Made by a program: the position numbers and the translations under genes. A model generated the notes under the pieces. The model saw only the letters and a list, made by a program, of their open reading frames with translations, ran no database searches and was not told where the DNA came from. Below, piece after piece: positions 13,308-24,700 of a stretch of DNA of 64,000 bases (the first letter of the stretch is position 1; each line of letters starts with the position of its first letter). The DNA is taken from positions 36,721,506 to 36,785,505 of the forward strand of contig NC_034410.1 of the NCBI RefSeq assembly GCF_002078875.1, given 5' to 3'. The stretch is from Numida meleagris. Lineage: Eukaryota; Chordata; Aves; Galliformes; Numididae.

Positions 13308-14030
13308 GTTAGCAGCTGTTACTATCTGATTAGCTAAGGGTGTGTTTGCAACAGTACAAATTAGAAAAGTACAAAGCATGTAGCAAATATGGAGTGATAT
13401 TACAGTTTCAGTTTCACAATGTTTTTCTCCTTTTACATTTTTTAACATGAAATTCTGTAGATTTTATGACTTTACACAAATTCTGTTTTCTGAGAAAAAT
13501 TAGCTCATAAAGATCAATTTTTCTAAAATGAATCTGTGGAATAATACTAGGGAGCACCGTTGTATTTTAAAAGGATAAAGGAATAAAAGGTAAACAGAGA
13601 GGTTAGCTTTTGCTTTTCTCTCTTTGGAAATGACAGCCACAGAAATATAAAGCTCTTAGCTTCCAATATCACTGCAGTGATGTGATCTTATCCGATAGCC
13701 CTGTCAAAGCAAATTGCTAATACATCAAATCACAAAGAACAACATTAAAATGGTAAAACTCTCCATGTTGTGATCAGAGAAGGTAGGAAGTGCTTTATGC
13801 TACATTCCCTGGTGGCACACTTCTTCAGTACCTGGCTGCGAGTCTTACCTTGACTCAGAGTCACCTTGTGTTGCTGGCATTATGTCAGTCCCCAGGCTCT
13901 TCTCGAACACGGTTGTGTAATTTAACATGCTGTCTCGCTCCAATTTACAGGAGGGAGAAGGGGTTCTTTTAATATATGTATACCCGACGGCGAGATTAAG
14001 ACACAACGGGTCAAATGTTAGCCCGACCAG

Positions 14031-14036
14031 TTTATT
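14031..14036 (-). terminator. LTR poly(A) signal AATAAA
   Basis: TTTATT on the plus strand gives AATAAA on the minus strand, in the context GTAATAAACTGG. It is about 55 bp before the LTR 3' end, the usual place for the R/U5 cleavage signal of a retroviral LTR. Confidence 0.6.
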
Positions 14037-14215
14037 ACAAATCCTAGTAGCTTAGGGAGATGGGGAAGGGAAGGTGGGCGATAGAAAAGAGATAAAAAAG
14101 CAAGGAGTCTTTGTAGAAAGCAAGAGAGATAGTCACCACCAGGGGTCCAGCGTTGTTTGTAGCGCCGACGTTGATCTTCTCAGGTGATGGGTCATCAGGG
14201 CTTGTTGTTCGGTTG

Positions 14216-14281
14216 CCAACCGCTTTGGTTGACCAACCCCTTTGGTCGACGACCCCTTTGGTCAACAACCCCTTTGGTCGA
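14216..14281 (-). repeat. Four-copy 16-17 bp tandem repeat in LTR R region
   Basis: Four near-identical units with the plus-strand core ACCCCTTTGGTC (starting near 14216, 14233, 14250 and 14266) differ by only a few bases. They lie about 30-95 bases downstream of the LTR TATA box, so they would fall at the very start of the LTR transcript. The function is unknown; copy number may differ between LTR copies. Confidence 0.85.
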
Positions 14282-14308
14282 TGACGACCTCCAACAGCTG
14301 TACGCACT

Positions 14309-14316
14309 TATTTATA
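14309..14316 (-). promoter_or_regulatory. LTR TATA box (TATAAATA)
   Basis: The minus strand reads CTTATAAATAAG, a consensus TATA box. It lies between an upstream duplicated AP-1-like module and a downstream poly(A) signal, in the order expected for an LTR promoter. Transcription would start near 14280 and run toward lower coordinates. Confidence 0.55.
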
Positions 14317-14330
14317 AGTCCAAATTGGTC

Positions 14331-14398
14331 GAGTCAGCTCTCTTTGGAGTGACAGTTAGTGGCTGAGTCAGCTCTCTCTGGAGTGGCAGCTTCTGGCT
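14331..14398 (-). promoter_or_regulatory. Duplicated 34-bp module with AP-1/Maf-like site in LTR U3
   Basis: Two copies of a roughly 34-bp unit begin GAGTCAGCTCTCT on the plus strand at 14331 and 14365. The second is preceded by T, giving a perfect TGAGTCA AP-1 core followed by GC, as in Maf recognition elements (14364-14372). In the first the leading base is C, so the core is off by one. The position just upstream of the TATA box fits a U3 enhancer duplication, a common feature of retroviral LTRs. Binding is inferred from the motif only. Confidence 0.5.
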
Positions 14399-14665
14399 TT
14401 GGGATCTCAGCAGAAAACCCATCTTCCGGGCCTTGCCAGCAGATAAGAGGGAGCAGGAAGGTGCCCATCCGCATCCTGTTTTTCACAGGATACGATGGTA
14501 TCATTCCCCAGTCTCACATACTAAGCTGGTGCTACTTGGTCACAGGCCAGATCTTCCGCCAGTAAACACTCCTGAGCACTCTCTTCCTGGGGCAAACAGC
14601 CCTGAAGGAAATGCTTTCGAATGTTCACACGGTTGATGTTGATTGCCACACGGCGACACCCACCA

Positions 14666-14804
14666 TTTGTCTCCTTGGTAAGTAAGTTAGAGTCTTATCA
14701 CAAAACATACCTCAGAAAGCAAGCTTTGAGCCAAAAGAAAAGAAGGGTTCAGACACATGCCTAAATCCTGACCTAGAACCAGGAAGTTTTTACCGTTAAA
14801 TTAA
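14666..14804. other. Spacer between LTR and CR1
   Basis: The first eleven bases read AAGGAGACAAA on the minus strand and could be the polypurine tract of the retroelement. The remaining sequence is AT-rich and unassigned; it could be a remnant of retroviral interior or plain flank. Confidence 0.4.
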
Positions 14805-15785
14805 TGAACAGCAATCGGCAGTGCAGGGTCTAGCTGAAGGCTGATGGGTAAGCTATAAGCATTCCCAAGGGGTCAGTACTGGGTCCAACCTTCTTCAACA
14901 TCTTCATCAGCAACCTGGATGAAGGGATACAGTGCACCCTCAGCAAGTTTGCTGATAATACAAAGCTAGGAGGAGTGGCTGACATACCAGAAGGCTGTGC
15001 TGCCAATTCAGCAAGACTCGTACAGACTGCAGAGTTGGGCAGAGAGGAATATGATGAGATTCCACAAGGGCAAGTGTAGAGTCCTACACCTGGAGAAGAA
15101 TAACCACATGCATCAGTACAGGTTAGGGGCTGACCTGCTGGAAAGGAGCTCTGCAGAGAAGGAGCTGGATGTCCTGGTGGACAACAGGTTGGCTACGAAC
15201 AGCAGCATGTCCTTGCGGCCAAGAAGGCCAATGATATCCTGGGGTTCATTAGAAAGAGTAAGACCAGCAGATCATGGACTGTTCTCCTCCCATCTACTCT
15301 GCCCTGGTGAGGCCACATCTGGAGGACTGTGTCCAGTTTTGGGTTCCCCAGTTCAAGAAAGACAGGGAACTTCTAGAGAGAGCCCAGTGGAAGGCCACAG
15401 AGATGGTTAGGGGCCTGGAGCATCTCTCTTATGTGGAAAGAAAGGCTGAGATATCTGGAACTGTTCAGCCTGGAGAAGAGAAGAAGGGGATCTTAACAAC
15501 ATCTAATGAGTGGAAGTGGATGGGAACAGGCTCTTTTCAATTATACCTGGCAACAAAACAATAGGGAATGTGCACAAACTGAAACACAGGATACAAACAT
15601 GAGAAAAACTTTTCTGTGAGGGTGACAGAGCACTGGAACAAGCTGTTCAGAGAGGCTGTGGAGTCTCTTTCACTTCAAAAAGTCTGGACACTTTCCTGTT
15701 CCTAGAGAACCTGCTTCAGCAGTGGGGTTAGACTCGAAGATTTCCAGAGGTCCCTTCCAACCCCAATGATTTACTGATTCTGTGA
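14805..15785 (+). mobile_element. CR1 LINE, 5'-truncated (copy 3)
   Basis: Plus-strand CR1 starting inside the RT domain (GTTCCCAGGGGTCAGTACTGGG-type region near 14865) and running through the ORF2 C-terminus to the 3' UTR. It ends with CCTTCCAACCCCAATGATT and a tail unit ATTCTGTG at about 15785. It is about 980 bp long. The orientation is opposite to copies 1 and 2. Several frameshifts are present. Confidence 0.94.
14866..15700 (+). pseudogene. CR1 ORF2 reverse-transcriptase remnant
   Basis: The frame begins [20 protein letters not shown] and continues to [13 protein letters not shown]. The catalytic box is FADN at 14948-14959, so the second aspartate of FADD is lost, which alone would inactivate the enzyme. 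After PEGCAA the frame shifts. Later pieces include [35 protein letters not shown], and in another frame [20 protein letters not shown] and [18 protein letters not shown]. At least two frame changes break the reading frame. Confidence 0.9.
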
Positions 15786-18700
15786 ATAAAACAGGGGTTA
15801 TTTGGAAATACTGTAGAGCTTAAAGTTAGGGATTACTGTATTTTACTCCAGCCTATTTAGCTACAGCTTCAGAAATTAATGTTAATGTAAGTTGAGACAA
15901 AAATTAAAGTAGAAACTGTAACCATAGAAGAAATGTTCCTCTAGAAAAGACCTGTAAACATGATGCAAGTTGCATCTTTAGTTGATTCCTACTTATTTAA
16001 GGCAAGACTTTAAGTATCAGGAAAGTCAGTTCTTCATTTGTGTTGGCTACTAAGAAAGAAATCCTCTATCCAGTTTCCAATATATGAAGTACCACCCTAG
16101 AACTAAACCAACATTAAAGAAATATCATAGTCATTATTTTTAATAGCTTGTGTAAGAAGCTTTCTTCTTCAAACTTATCTATTTCGAAAGTCACAAGACT
16201 ATGGTAGTTACTTTGAATACTTACGTGTAGACAGCTTCCAAAGTTATGTTTACTGAGAGAGACTTAATATATTAACCTGCAAGTGCAATCTCTAAAAATT
16301 ACACATCTCAGAGGTGGGAAAAAAAAACAACCTGATAGTTCTTACTGTTGCTACCAGCTGGTATAAAAGTTTTTTGTTTTTTTTTCCAATTGTTTTTTCC
16401 AATTTGTAAATGTGTTCTATTCTGTATGCATAAAAAAACATCCAACTTTTATTCTCTTACAGTGTAGAAGAAAGAGTCACTAACGAATATGAATCAAGCT
16501 GCGTACTTAAAGGAAACTAGTATTATCAATCCTATAGACAACAGAGAAGTGTTTGCAACTTGGCTGCAACAACCACTGCTGCACCCCTCTTTATGTTAAA
16601 GCAAAGGCATAGTGTTTTGAAATGCAGGCACTGAGAGTTCACAGACTGCAGCCAACTCCATCACAGAGATGCTACCCAAAGCTCAGGGCAGACAGGTAAC
16701 AGGGAATCCCTTCACTAGAGCAAAGCTAACAGCAATTATAGGAGAGTCCAAAGATAAAGCTCAGATAGCAAATGCTTTCCGCACATTGAAACTGGACTCT
16801 AGCTTTCCGAGGATGCTTTTAAATTACTGTGACTGCTGCAATTTGTAAAAAGTTCCAGTGAAATAAAACTCCTATCTTATATATGCAAGCTCCTATCAAT
16901 TGTCCTCCAATTTATTGTCCTGGAGTAACCAGTTTACATCTGGTTACTCACCTGATATTTTGCAAATGACAGTAAGTCTCTTCTGTTAAATTCAATGACA
17001 TCTGTTTTTAATAAAGCATTCATGTAAGGATCCCATGGTTCGTAAGCAGAAGAAATTTGAGCGCAGTATATAATCTAGTTAAGAAAAGATTCAAACCAAT
17101 GACAATGCTGAACACAAATATAGGGAAAGTTTCCTGACTTAAACTAAAATCAAATAGTCTTTAATTTAACTGAAATCTTTGATCATATTGAATATTAATG
17201 TTCATGCCTAGAAGTGGAAAGTCCAAGACCGTCACCATTTCTCTTCAGACTGCTTATATAGGATTCATTAGCAATCTATCACTGACGTAAAAGCAGAATT
17301 CAATTCCATCTGGGAGCTCTGAAGCACAAAAGACTTGGCACATTTGATGAACTGCAGATGAGCAGGAACTGGAGTTACCATAATAGAGGTAGCCATAAAA
17401 AAAATTATGGTATTAAGCAATGTCGGTAATACTTTAAATTGTGAAACTAACTCCTTGAAGGAAGCGGTCACAAAAATTTGAATACATGCTGTATTCCTTT
17501 ATCTCAGATATCAAATTAGAAAAAAATTAGGGATGTCCAAGCACTTCTAACATAATTCCTTCAGATTCTTTGAGCTTCAGTTTGGTATTATTCAATCCAG
17601 ATTCTTCCAAAATATTAAAAATACACTTAACTGCAAGACTAAGCTATATAAACCATGATAAAAAGCACTTACAGCCAAGGAAGCCAGAAAAGCAATCAGA
17701 GGAGAAAGACAATACTTGAGTGAGTAGCAGGGGAGCTGTCTGGCTTATTATGGGCAGAACTGTAGGTTAAATATTGGGGATTTTGCTGCTTTGTCTACAC
17801 AAGTGCAAGTTGAAAAAAATCACAAAGGCTATTCATTCACCTTTCTACCTTGCTCAACAACAAATATAGCTCAAAGTTGTTTGTGACAAATGGTTTTCCC
17901 AACAGGCTGCTATATAAGATTACAGAAGATGGTGGGGTACTGCACTGCCTAGAATATATAGTAACAATGGTTTTTATTAAACAGTACCAGTCCTTATTTA
18001 ACAGACTCATTTTCTGAAATGAGAGAGATTAATATTAAAGATTTTGATGTCCAAAGTAGGCATCAGGAGAAGCTACTTTCTAAACAGAATATCCGCCTAC
18101 CATAATATCATCATCATGTAACAATTTAAAACAAAATCAGGAGGAGGGTTTTGCACGCAAGCATAAGCAGAGGTAGATACTGCATGCAGCATAACAGAGA
18201 GATGGAAGAACAAAATACTAAAGTTTGTGATCCCTAGTTAAATTTTTACGCAAAAAGATGGAAATGTCACGAGTGATCATGTTTTTTTTATGTGTGTACC
18301 TACATTGATTCATGAACTTTGCAAAGAATTAGTTTGCCCTTTAAACTAAACTAGGAAATAAACCTACAGTTGTATAAAGGTCACTGAAGCGTAAAGATGC
18401 TTATCACTCTAAATCTTGACCATATGTAAAACTAAGGAGCAATGAGACCAATTCAACTGAATTATTTATAAGTAGTATTTAATATAATATCTTCCTCTTT
18501 GGAAGCTACAATTACATTATAAACCACCAGATAAATCCTTCATGCACTGTTTAATGAAATGAATATAAAAATGGAAACACAACCTAGCTTTACTCATAAC
18601 AAAACAAGGAAACAAAAACACGACAGCAAATGGACCACAAAGTTATCAGAGTAGTGGGACCAGACAGGAGTTGTGCATGGGATAGCATATGCTATCTTTC

Positions 18701-21700
18701 TTCCTCCTACAGCTCCTCAGTGAACTTTTATTTATACATTAGTATTTCAAAATATCCTCAACAAGGAAGTCAAATACTAAGCAAGACAGAAATAATAGTT
18801 TAATGTTTAGGGAAAAAGTTCCCAGAAAAGACTTCAAGATTTCGCATCCTGGTACCAGTGATTTTCAAGAGCAGAGTTAAAATTTGTTCAAGTAGAGAAG
18901 ACAGACTGGCATGGAAGCTGTGGAGAAAACTTAGGTTTAGACTACAGATGTGAATAATAATGACAGAAAGGGGCAGAGCTGTAAAGAACACTAGAGGTAA
19001 AGAAGATTAAAAAAAAAAAACAAACAGCTTTCACGCAACACATTTATCTTCTACCTCCGTCCTCTGAATGGCAGAGGAGGAAAATCATTTAACAGCTGCC
19101 ATTTTGAATGCACAGGAAGTGAGCAGAAAAGACTGGGAGGCTGTCACTAAGACGGCAGATGACATTTTATTTGTCTTACATTCAATCAAACCCTGAAATC
19201 TTGTTTTCTTTCACAGAAAAGCATGCTGAGTCAAAGACATATAATCCAGGACTGTCTCATTTATTTCAGATAGAACTCAGGCATGTTACTAGTGGTTGGC
19301 CACTCATGAAACTTTGCTGTGAGATGTATACAAGGAGATGCAAGGATAGTAATTATTTGAAATAGTTGATACAAAAGCTAATATAATGCTTCCAAGTGAC
19401 TTTAAAAAAAAAATGAAAATCTATATTAAAAAAAAAAAAGAGCAAGGAAGGTGGAAGCTCAAGCCCATCTGGATAATGCTTAAAATTAGAACACAAGATA
19501 ATACAAACAATCAGGGAACAAGTAGCTCCCACCAGTTCCAGAAACAAAGCAGTAACAAAGCTTTAGAAGATGTGACATAGAAAAAAACAGTCAGGTAATA
19601 AAAAAATTTTCAGACTCTGATATGTAAACAGAACGGTGTTCTACTTTCATTTTTCTTCTTTTAAAGAGAAATGTGGGATTAATTTTATTTTTTATATATT
19701 TTTTTAGAATCACTGTATTTCCTGTAATTTGTTGTGTGCTAGTGTCCTCCAGTGGATGCTTTTGAAAGTACTTGCTCTGTAATAGCGTAGCGGAACTACA
19801 CTTGTGCTTCACTTGATAGGTTTTGTACAGCATTTACTGCAAGATGCTGGGAAAAGAGAACAATATCAGATTTTACTGACTCTTCATCTTTTTTTGTTTG
19901 TTTTTTTTTTACCTGATATATAAACCGACATTGGCACTCCTAGATTACCTCATTTCCAAAAAAGCAAATAGGACCTTCTGTCAAACTGTTGCAGTTCCAC
20001 CTGAGGATTCAAGGAGTTCTATACTCAATGAATGTCTATTCATTCATCTTCTGAACTCAAAAAAAGGAAACAAAACAGACAATGAAAGTGCAGGCAGCCC
20101 TGTACATGCAGGAGCCATTGTACAGGATGAAGGCCCAAGTGCAAGGCCTAGAAGTCACTGATAATGTATGGAACAGTTATACCTCTGGATTCACACCTTC
20201 TCCTCCTTCTTTCCAGCTGGTAAATTTGAATAAAACACCACTGAAAAAATATTAAATTCTTTCACAGCTATGTGAGGAAGCACTAGAGTCAGCATTCATT
20301 TACATAGATTTAGTTGGTGGTGTACTGGTGTCACTTGAAGATGTAGCAGAAATGGAGATGGTTTTGTTTCTTTTTGCTATTTAAAGATCTAGATGCAAAA
20401 ACAGATCTCTTAATTTATAGTCTGGATGAATGATTCTCTAAACAGTTTATCTACATAAAGCTTTTTTCTTTCAAGAAAATTCAAGACTTTCTTATGTGGC
20501 ATAGTCAATGCACAGTAAGTTTGTGTATAGCAAACTTATGTCCCTGGGTCATCTGCCAGCTACCAGTAGCCATGTCCTTCCCCTGCTCCTGATCATTTAA
20601 CCCAAACACTGTCATTCTCATTCTCCTAACTGAAGGTGCCTTAGCCCTGCCTGCCTCTTTCCCTAGTCCAGGCCTGGACTAAGTCGTCTTCTCTTGGGTA
20701 CACTGACTTCCAAATACTTCTGAATAACATCTTTCTTAGGATAATCTTAAAAACCGTGGATCCAGGGCTTGAAATAAACTTGAAACAGCTGCTGTTTACA
20801 TGGAAAGTAACGATTTCTTCTCACAAGGTGGGTTATCCTACTTCCAAAGAAAATTCAGGTACTGGGCATACTTAATATGCACTATGAATATGCAAAATAG
20901 CAATTAAAGCAGAGTAATTAACACACTAAATTCACGCTCTAGTTTATTTTGTGCCTGTCTCCCTGTTTGACCTGGCCTTTAAAATGTAGATTCAGTTAAA
21001 GCAAGTCAAATGACATCACCATCCCACTGGGTATTTTCTCCAAGGAATAATGATCCTCCTAGCTGAAGACTGGTTCCCTTCAGACAGCATCCTCTCACAC
21101 ATCCCCAAGCAGATCCTCAGCAGGAGAACAATAGACAAAATGCAAAGAGCACAGAACAATTATATGCTGTTAGCAGCAAGCATGTGACTGTCAAAAAAGA
21201 TTTAAGGGCTTTAAAAAGAGATACACTTACACCTTCATGTCTCATGTCCTGTTACCCATCTCAGCTTCCTCATAAAACATGTAAATGCTTGGATTCCTGT
21301 CCCAAAATTTTCTTGAAAGTTAGATTATGCCCACTGTAGAGTTATATCTTAGAAGTATGACCTGTGCCCAGCAATCTAACAGGCTTACTGTAGGTTAACA
21401 CTAAAACATGCTTTCATCAGTCAAATACAGAAACTCAAAGCTCAGCTGAAAACCCAGCTACTCAGAGGAATCCACCCAAAGCTGAGTTCACAGCCATCCG
21501 CTTAGTTTAGTGGGTTCAAAAAAAAAAAAAAAGTCCATTCTATCACTATTATCTGGATTTAAAATGCTAAGTGAGACAGATGAAAGACTACACATCTATA
21601 GAACTAACCATAAAACAGGCATTCCCTAACATACTGTCTACCTTAGCTAACTTGCATGGTGTCAATAAATTTACTAGATTCTCTTTACCATAAATTCAGT

Positions 21701-24700
21701 AATTGCAGATCTTTCAGGACTGCCTCTCCTATTTAAATTATGAGCAAAGATGTAGGAAACTTTGCTGGGGAAAAAGAAAATAATTATCCAAAACAATGTT
21801 GAGACTTTTCTCCAACTCTTTGAAATTTCATGTGGCTCAATAACATATGCAAGTCTGTGTGATAATCTGTGTGCCAAACAAGTAGAATTCTTTGCAAATT
21901 CAGGAAATTACTAGCTTGAAAAAAAAACTGAAACTGTGAAAAATGTTCAGCACTATGCTAAGTTAACTCCCACTCAGTGGCAAAATTGTGTCACTGAAGT
22001 AAAAAAGAATAAAAATAGGATAAATACCAAACATTTTTTAACCAGTCATATAATGTAAAGTCTTGTCAGTGGCAGGAAAGCTATGTTTTTTCAAGATGTA
22101 AGACAAAAAAAAATCTCTAGGGGCCACTCCTGCTCACACAGTATGTTTTTCTGTATAATTTCTGATCATTTTACATAATGGAATCGTTCCCAGATGAGAT
22201 ATCACTATCTTTTTCTTTCCTATTACCACTAACCCCTGCAAGGACATTAAGACAGACTTGGCATAAACAGATTACTTTAGAATTCAGCCCATGACTCTGC
22301 ACTGGCACTGGTTGCTTTAGGCTTTGAATGAATACCAGATTTACGAGCTCTCTTCAGTAACTGCCTATTTTACCTACATCAGTTTAAACAGATGAAAAGC
22401 ATAAATAGTTTAACTATGCCCAGTCTCATAAACATGACTCATCTTCATTGAAGTCTTAGTACTACAGAGTAGAATTCTTTCTGCAGTTTAAAAGATTATG
22501 TGTAAGGAGACTGAGAAGTACAAGTGGTGTATTACGATTACAAAAGAGATACCCCTTGAGAAGCATTACAATTGCGTGATAAATGCATACAAAGCTCTTG
22601 AAAATGAACGATACATTCTCTTTCAGTTATCAAAAAGAATACAAATCTCAACATACAGATTTACATGCTATACAGATTTAAGATGACGCAAACAGTGAGA
22701 TGTATTATGCTTTGAAGGCGTGAAGAAAGACCACCAAGAGACTCCACATCCACAGGACTATCCATAAACAGACATTCCCCAAGATGTGCTCTGTACATTA
22801 CCTAACTTGAATTATGACAAGTTTTCTTTCTCTGCAAACTATGTTTTCTTAATTCAGCTCAGAGAATGTACTTAAAGGACAGAGTATTTGAGCTTGTAAA
22901 AACATGTACATATACACATTCCTTTAAGAGAGCATCAGATTTTAGTCAAAATTAGTTGTGTTGATGAGCAGAAAAAAAAAAACTGTTAACAATAAGATTC
23001 TCAGCAAAAGCAAAATTAAAAAAGCATAAAATAATCTTATTTGTTCAAGGTGACATGAGTAAAGGTAACTATAAAGCATCACACAACTTACTCTGAAAGC
23101 ATATTCAGGAAGAAATTAGAAATGCCACTATGGGGTGAATCAGGACAAACTGCTAAAGATTAAGAGCAAAGATACATTTTACAACCTGAGCTCTCACGTG
23201 ACTCCAGTTATCAAATTATTCCTATGATATACCACCAGTATTACAGAGCACACAATATTAGAGAAGGAATTTATGGTCCACTTCTATGATAAGTTGTAGG
23301 TATAGAAAAACTGAAAATTATTTCCAGTGCTTCCCAACAGAGAGTAAGTTCCTATTCACACCTTCAGTTGAGACTAAAAAAAAAAAAAAAATTCCTACTG
23401 GAAATCTGAAGGAACATATGACAAAGATATTCTCTATATTAAAGGAAAGCATTACTGTTGCTAACCCAGTAAGGTGAGTCTCAGATGCAACAATTTACCT
23501 CCTTGGACTTGGTCTGCCAAATGGTGACCAATCAAGCTGCGTGTGGTATTGTTGCTCTGTAAAAGTCTGTTTATCTGTCATATTTAGCAAGTATTGTTTG
23601 TGTCATATCTGTTTCTTCCACAGGAAAAAAGCTGCCAGTGGTATAGGCAGAAGCCTTGTGCCCTGATATAAGTCAGGTCTCCTCCCCAGCACTCTGATTT
23701 TGGTGTTAGGGTTATTTGCTGAGGGCAGCAACAGGGGGCTGCAGAACAGCTGCAGGCAGAGACCAACTGTATCACTCAACTGAGAGCGTGCTTGGCTCAC
23801 GTTCCGTTGCGTGTGATCAGCATACCAAGTGCTTTCTGGTAGGTACAGCAAACTTCACTCCATCGATGGCCTTCAAGTGTATGATTCTGCAAAACGTTGA
23901 GTGTTTTGGTCCCAGTGCAGTAAAGTAGGTGTATAGCTTCAAGGATGAGAAGAGAACCACAGATGTAAATAGTGTTTAAGTGTATGGAGAAACACCTGGA
24001 ATAGTGTCTTTACTTTATGTGCCTGTGAAGTGTTTGGTGTTTGAAAATCAGTCAGCATGAGCAACAGCCAATGCATAGAAGAATTTTTTATGCTTCTAAT
24101 TATATCCAGCACATTCAACATCTTGCAGGACTAAATCCTCAGAGAAAACATACTGAAGAGACAGGAGAGGGGAAGATTTTGACAGACTATCAAAGGGATA
24201 TGAAGATGGATTTCTGCTGAATGGAATTACATGAAAACTAAAACCAAGTGAACAAGGGCTTTCTGGAAACATTTGAAGAACACAGTCCTAATATCCATAA
24301 TACAGCATTGTTAGCTCCTAATTTTGGCATCTCTCTCAGCCTACATAATGTTTTTCTTGAAAATTCTTATTCTGAAAAGAGCCACGCAGACAGGGCTTTG
24401 AAAAAGATGGTAGCAAAAGGCAATTCTTCAAAAAGCAGGTGCTTGAGGATGGCTGGAAGGAGGCAAGGAAACTTTGAAAATCTTCCCATTTCCTGACCTC
24501 CATGCTGGCTCTGTGAGGGTTTTCTTCTTTGCTAGAATGAGCCTTCAGTAGCTCCCACCCTGCCCACTGCCCCTTACAGATGCAGCTGGACTCTGTGCTC
24601 AGCTGCTGGGAGGGTTATAGCCTGAAACAGAACATCAAAGGGACAGCTGAAAATTAAGTACGTGCTAGAAAAGTGCAAATACCTTCACTTTTAAAAATTA

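Larger units (their letters stand above)
11938..13976. other. AT-rich non-coding sequence with G-run and T-tract
   Basis: No exon or RNA gene is supportable. The segment directly after the CR1 truncation (about 11940-12140) does not match CR1 and I cannot assign it. The stretch also contains the G-run at 13199 and the 44-base T tract at 13261, and ends at the LTR boundary. Confidence 0.65.
13977..14665 (-). mobile_element. Endogenous retrovirus LTR, solo or 3' LTR (minus strand)
   Basis: About 690 bp reading 5'-TGGTGGGTGTCG...GTCGGGTATACA-3' on the minus strand, so it has TG/CA termini. In transcriptional order it contains a duplicated AP-1-like region, a TATA box (14309-14316), a tandem repeat just after the expected start site and an AATAAA signal (14031-14036), then about 55 bp to the 3' end, which fits U3-R-U5 organisation. 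No primer-binding site follows the 3' end, so it is not a 5' LTR. A purine-rich stretch (AAGGAGACAAA) lies immediately upstream at 14666-14676, as a polypurine tract would. No matching target-site duplication was found. No viral genes are present. The family cannot be named without a repeat library. Confidence 0.65.

Noticed and set aside
13194..13448. Minus-strand open frame with a long lysine run
   Set aside because: The lysines come from the 44-base T tract; it is not a real protein.
14216..14281. Tandem repeat considered as a CRISPR-like array
   Set aside because: Units are contiguous without spacers, only four copies, within a vertebrate LTR.
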